DNA of 5,131 bases. Origin: Eubacteriales bacterium (GTDB lineage: Bacteria; Bacillota_A; Clostridia; Christensenellales; Aristaeellaceae). Each line of letters starts with the position of its first letter. The first letter of the stretch is position 1. Under the pieces are notes generated by a model. It saw nothing but the letters and a program-made list of their open reading frames with translations. It did not search any database and was not told where the DNA came from. The DNA is taken from NCBI GenBank assembly GCA_029974855.1, contig JARKQO010000411.1:1-5131 (forward strand), given 5' to 3'. Of the stretch, positions 4,647 to 5,131 are shown piece after piece. Both the position numbers and the translations under genes were made by a program.

Positions 4647-5131
4647 ATGAACCATGGTTTCCTGACGCGGCTTGCCATTGCCCTGCTGTGCCTTTGCCTG
4701 CTTCCGGCCGCGGCCCTGGCCCAGGACCCGGCGACGGAATCCAAGTTCACCCTGAAGCTGGGGCTCCACGCGGATGGGTTCCCGGAAAGCACCTCCAGGC
4801 TCCGGGATTGGGAGGCCTTTCTGAACAAGATCAGCGTCCAGGGGCATGTGGACGCCATGAAATGGCTGAACCCCTACAGCCGGGTCTACATGAACGCGGC
4901 AGTGTACCTGGACGGCAAGGAGCGCCTGCCCTTCGTGTACGACGGCTACCACAGCTACCGCTATCTCCTGAGCCCGGCCATCAAAAACGAAAGCCTCCAC
5001 TTCCAGATGCACAACTTCTTTGAGTTCATGCTCAAGCCCTACTACTACATGGGCCTTCCCACCCAGTACATCTCCCTGTTCCTCTACCCGGAGGCCGCCT
5101 ACTACATGGGGGACAGCTACTACACCCCCAT
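4647..5131 (+). CDS. Unrecognised secreted protein, N-terminal part
   Basis: I do not recognise this protein. The frame is open to the window edge (161 full codons) and lacks its 3' end. Residues 1-25 form a typical Sec signal peptide: an Arg at 8, a hydrophobic core at about 9-19 (rich in Leu and Ala, with Cys at 15 and 17) and an ALA cleavage site before Gln26. No lipobox is present, so release by signal peptidase I and export is expected. The mature part has no cysteine and no second membrane segment. From residue 77 on it is strikingly Tyr-rich (16 Tyr in 85 residues), with YYYMGLP at 132-138 and YYMGDSYY at 152-159. The start follows typA by 36 bases with an excellent SD, so cotranscription is likely. 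An extracellular or cell-surface role is inferred only from the signal peptide. Confidence 0.85.
   Translation, partial: MNHGFLTRLAIALLCLCLLPAAALAQDPATESKFTLKLGLHADGFPESTSRLRDWEAFLNKISVQGHVDAMKWLNPYSRVYMNAAVYLDGKERLPFVYDGYHSYRYLLSPAIKNESLHFQMHNFFEFMLKPYYYMGLPTQYISLFLYPEAAYYMGDSYYTP

Noticed and set aside
4688..5023. 111-codon frame overlapping the secreted-protein gene
   Set aside because: It is a shifted frame, Pro/Gly/Arg-rich and without an SD; the frame starting at 4647 has the strong SD and a signal peptide.

Overview
The window looks like a chromosomal housekeeping locus from a GC-rich Firmicute, most likely a Clostridia-type anaerobe. The basis is Shine-Dalgarno (SD) sites of the GGAGG type before two of the three genes, tRNA genes that all encode their 3' CCA, extended -10 promoters preceded by long A/T tracts, a Firmicutes-style rRNA-leader motif (CCTTGAAAAC), and GC-rich codons in every reading frame. 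This assignment is an inference; no taxonomic marker gene lies fully inside the window.

Left part (1-222): two back-to-back promoters share a run of A/T tracts. The leftward promoter (minus strand, 72-44) is followed by a boxA-like leader motif and probably starts an rRNA operon lying outside the window. The rightward promoter (116-145) drives the tRNA cluster. Next (223-636) come four tRNA genes in one direction, tRNA-Lys(UUU), tRNA-Leu(UAG), tRNA-Gly(GCC) and tRNA-Gly(UCC), closed by a clear intrinsic terminator at 644-679.

Middle and right (680-5131): after a roughly 225-base stretch without a convincing gene, a consensus-like promoter at 905-934 leads to prfC (peptide chain release factor 3, 540 aa). 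A 173-base gap holding four consecutive hairpins follows, then typA/bipA (ribosome-associated GTPase, 607 aa). Just 36 bases later, with a strong ribosome binding site (RBS), begins an unrecognised protein with a signal peptide and a Tyr-rich mature region; it runs off the right edge after 161 codons.

Apart from this last gene, everything here serves translation: rRNA (inferred), tRNAs, a termination GTPase and a ribosome-assembly/stress GTPase. I see no promoter or canonical terminator between prfC and the last gene, so the three may be cotranscribed. I found no evidence of a defence system, mobile element with genes, CRISPR or other exotic system. The points most worth a second look are the shared divergent stable-RNA promoter region, the hairpin array between prfC and typA, and the unknown secreted protein.
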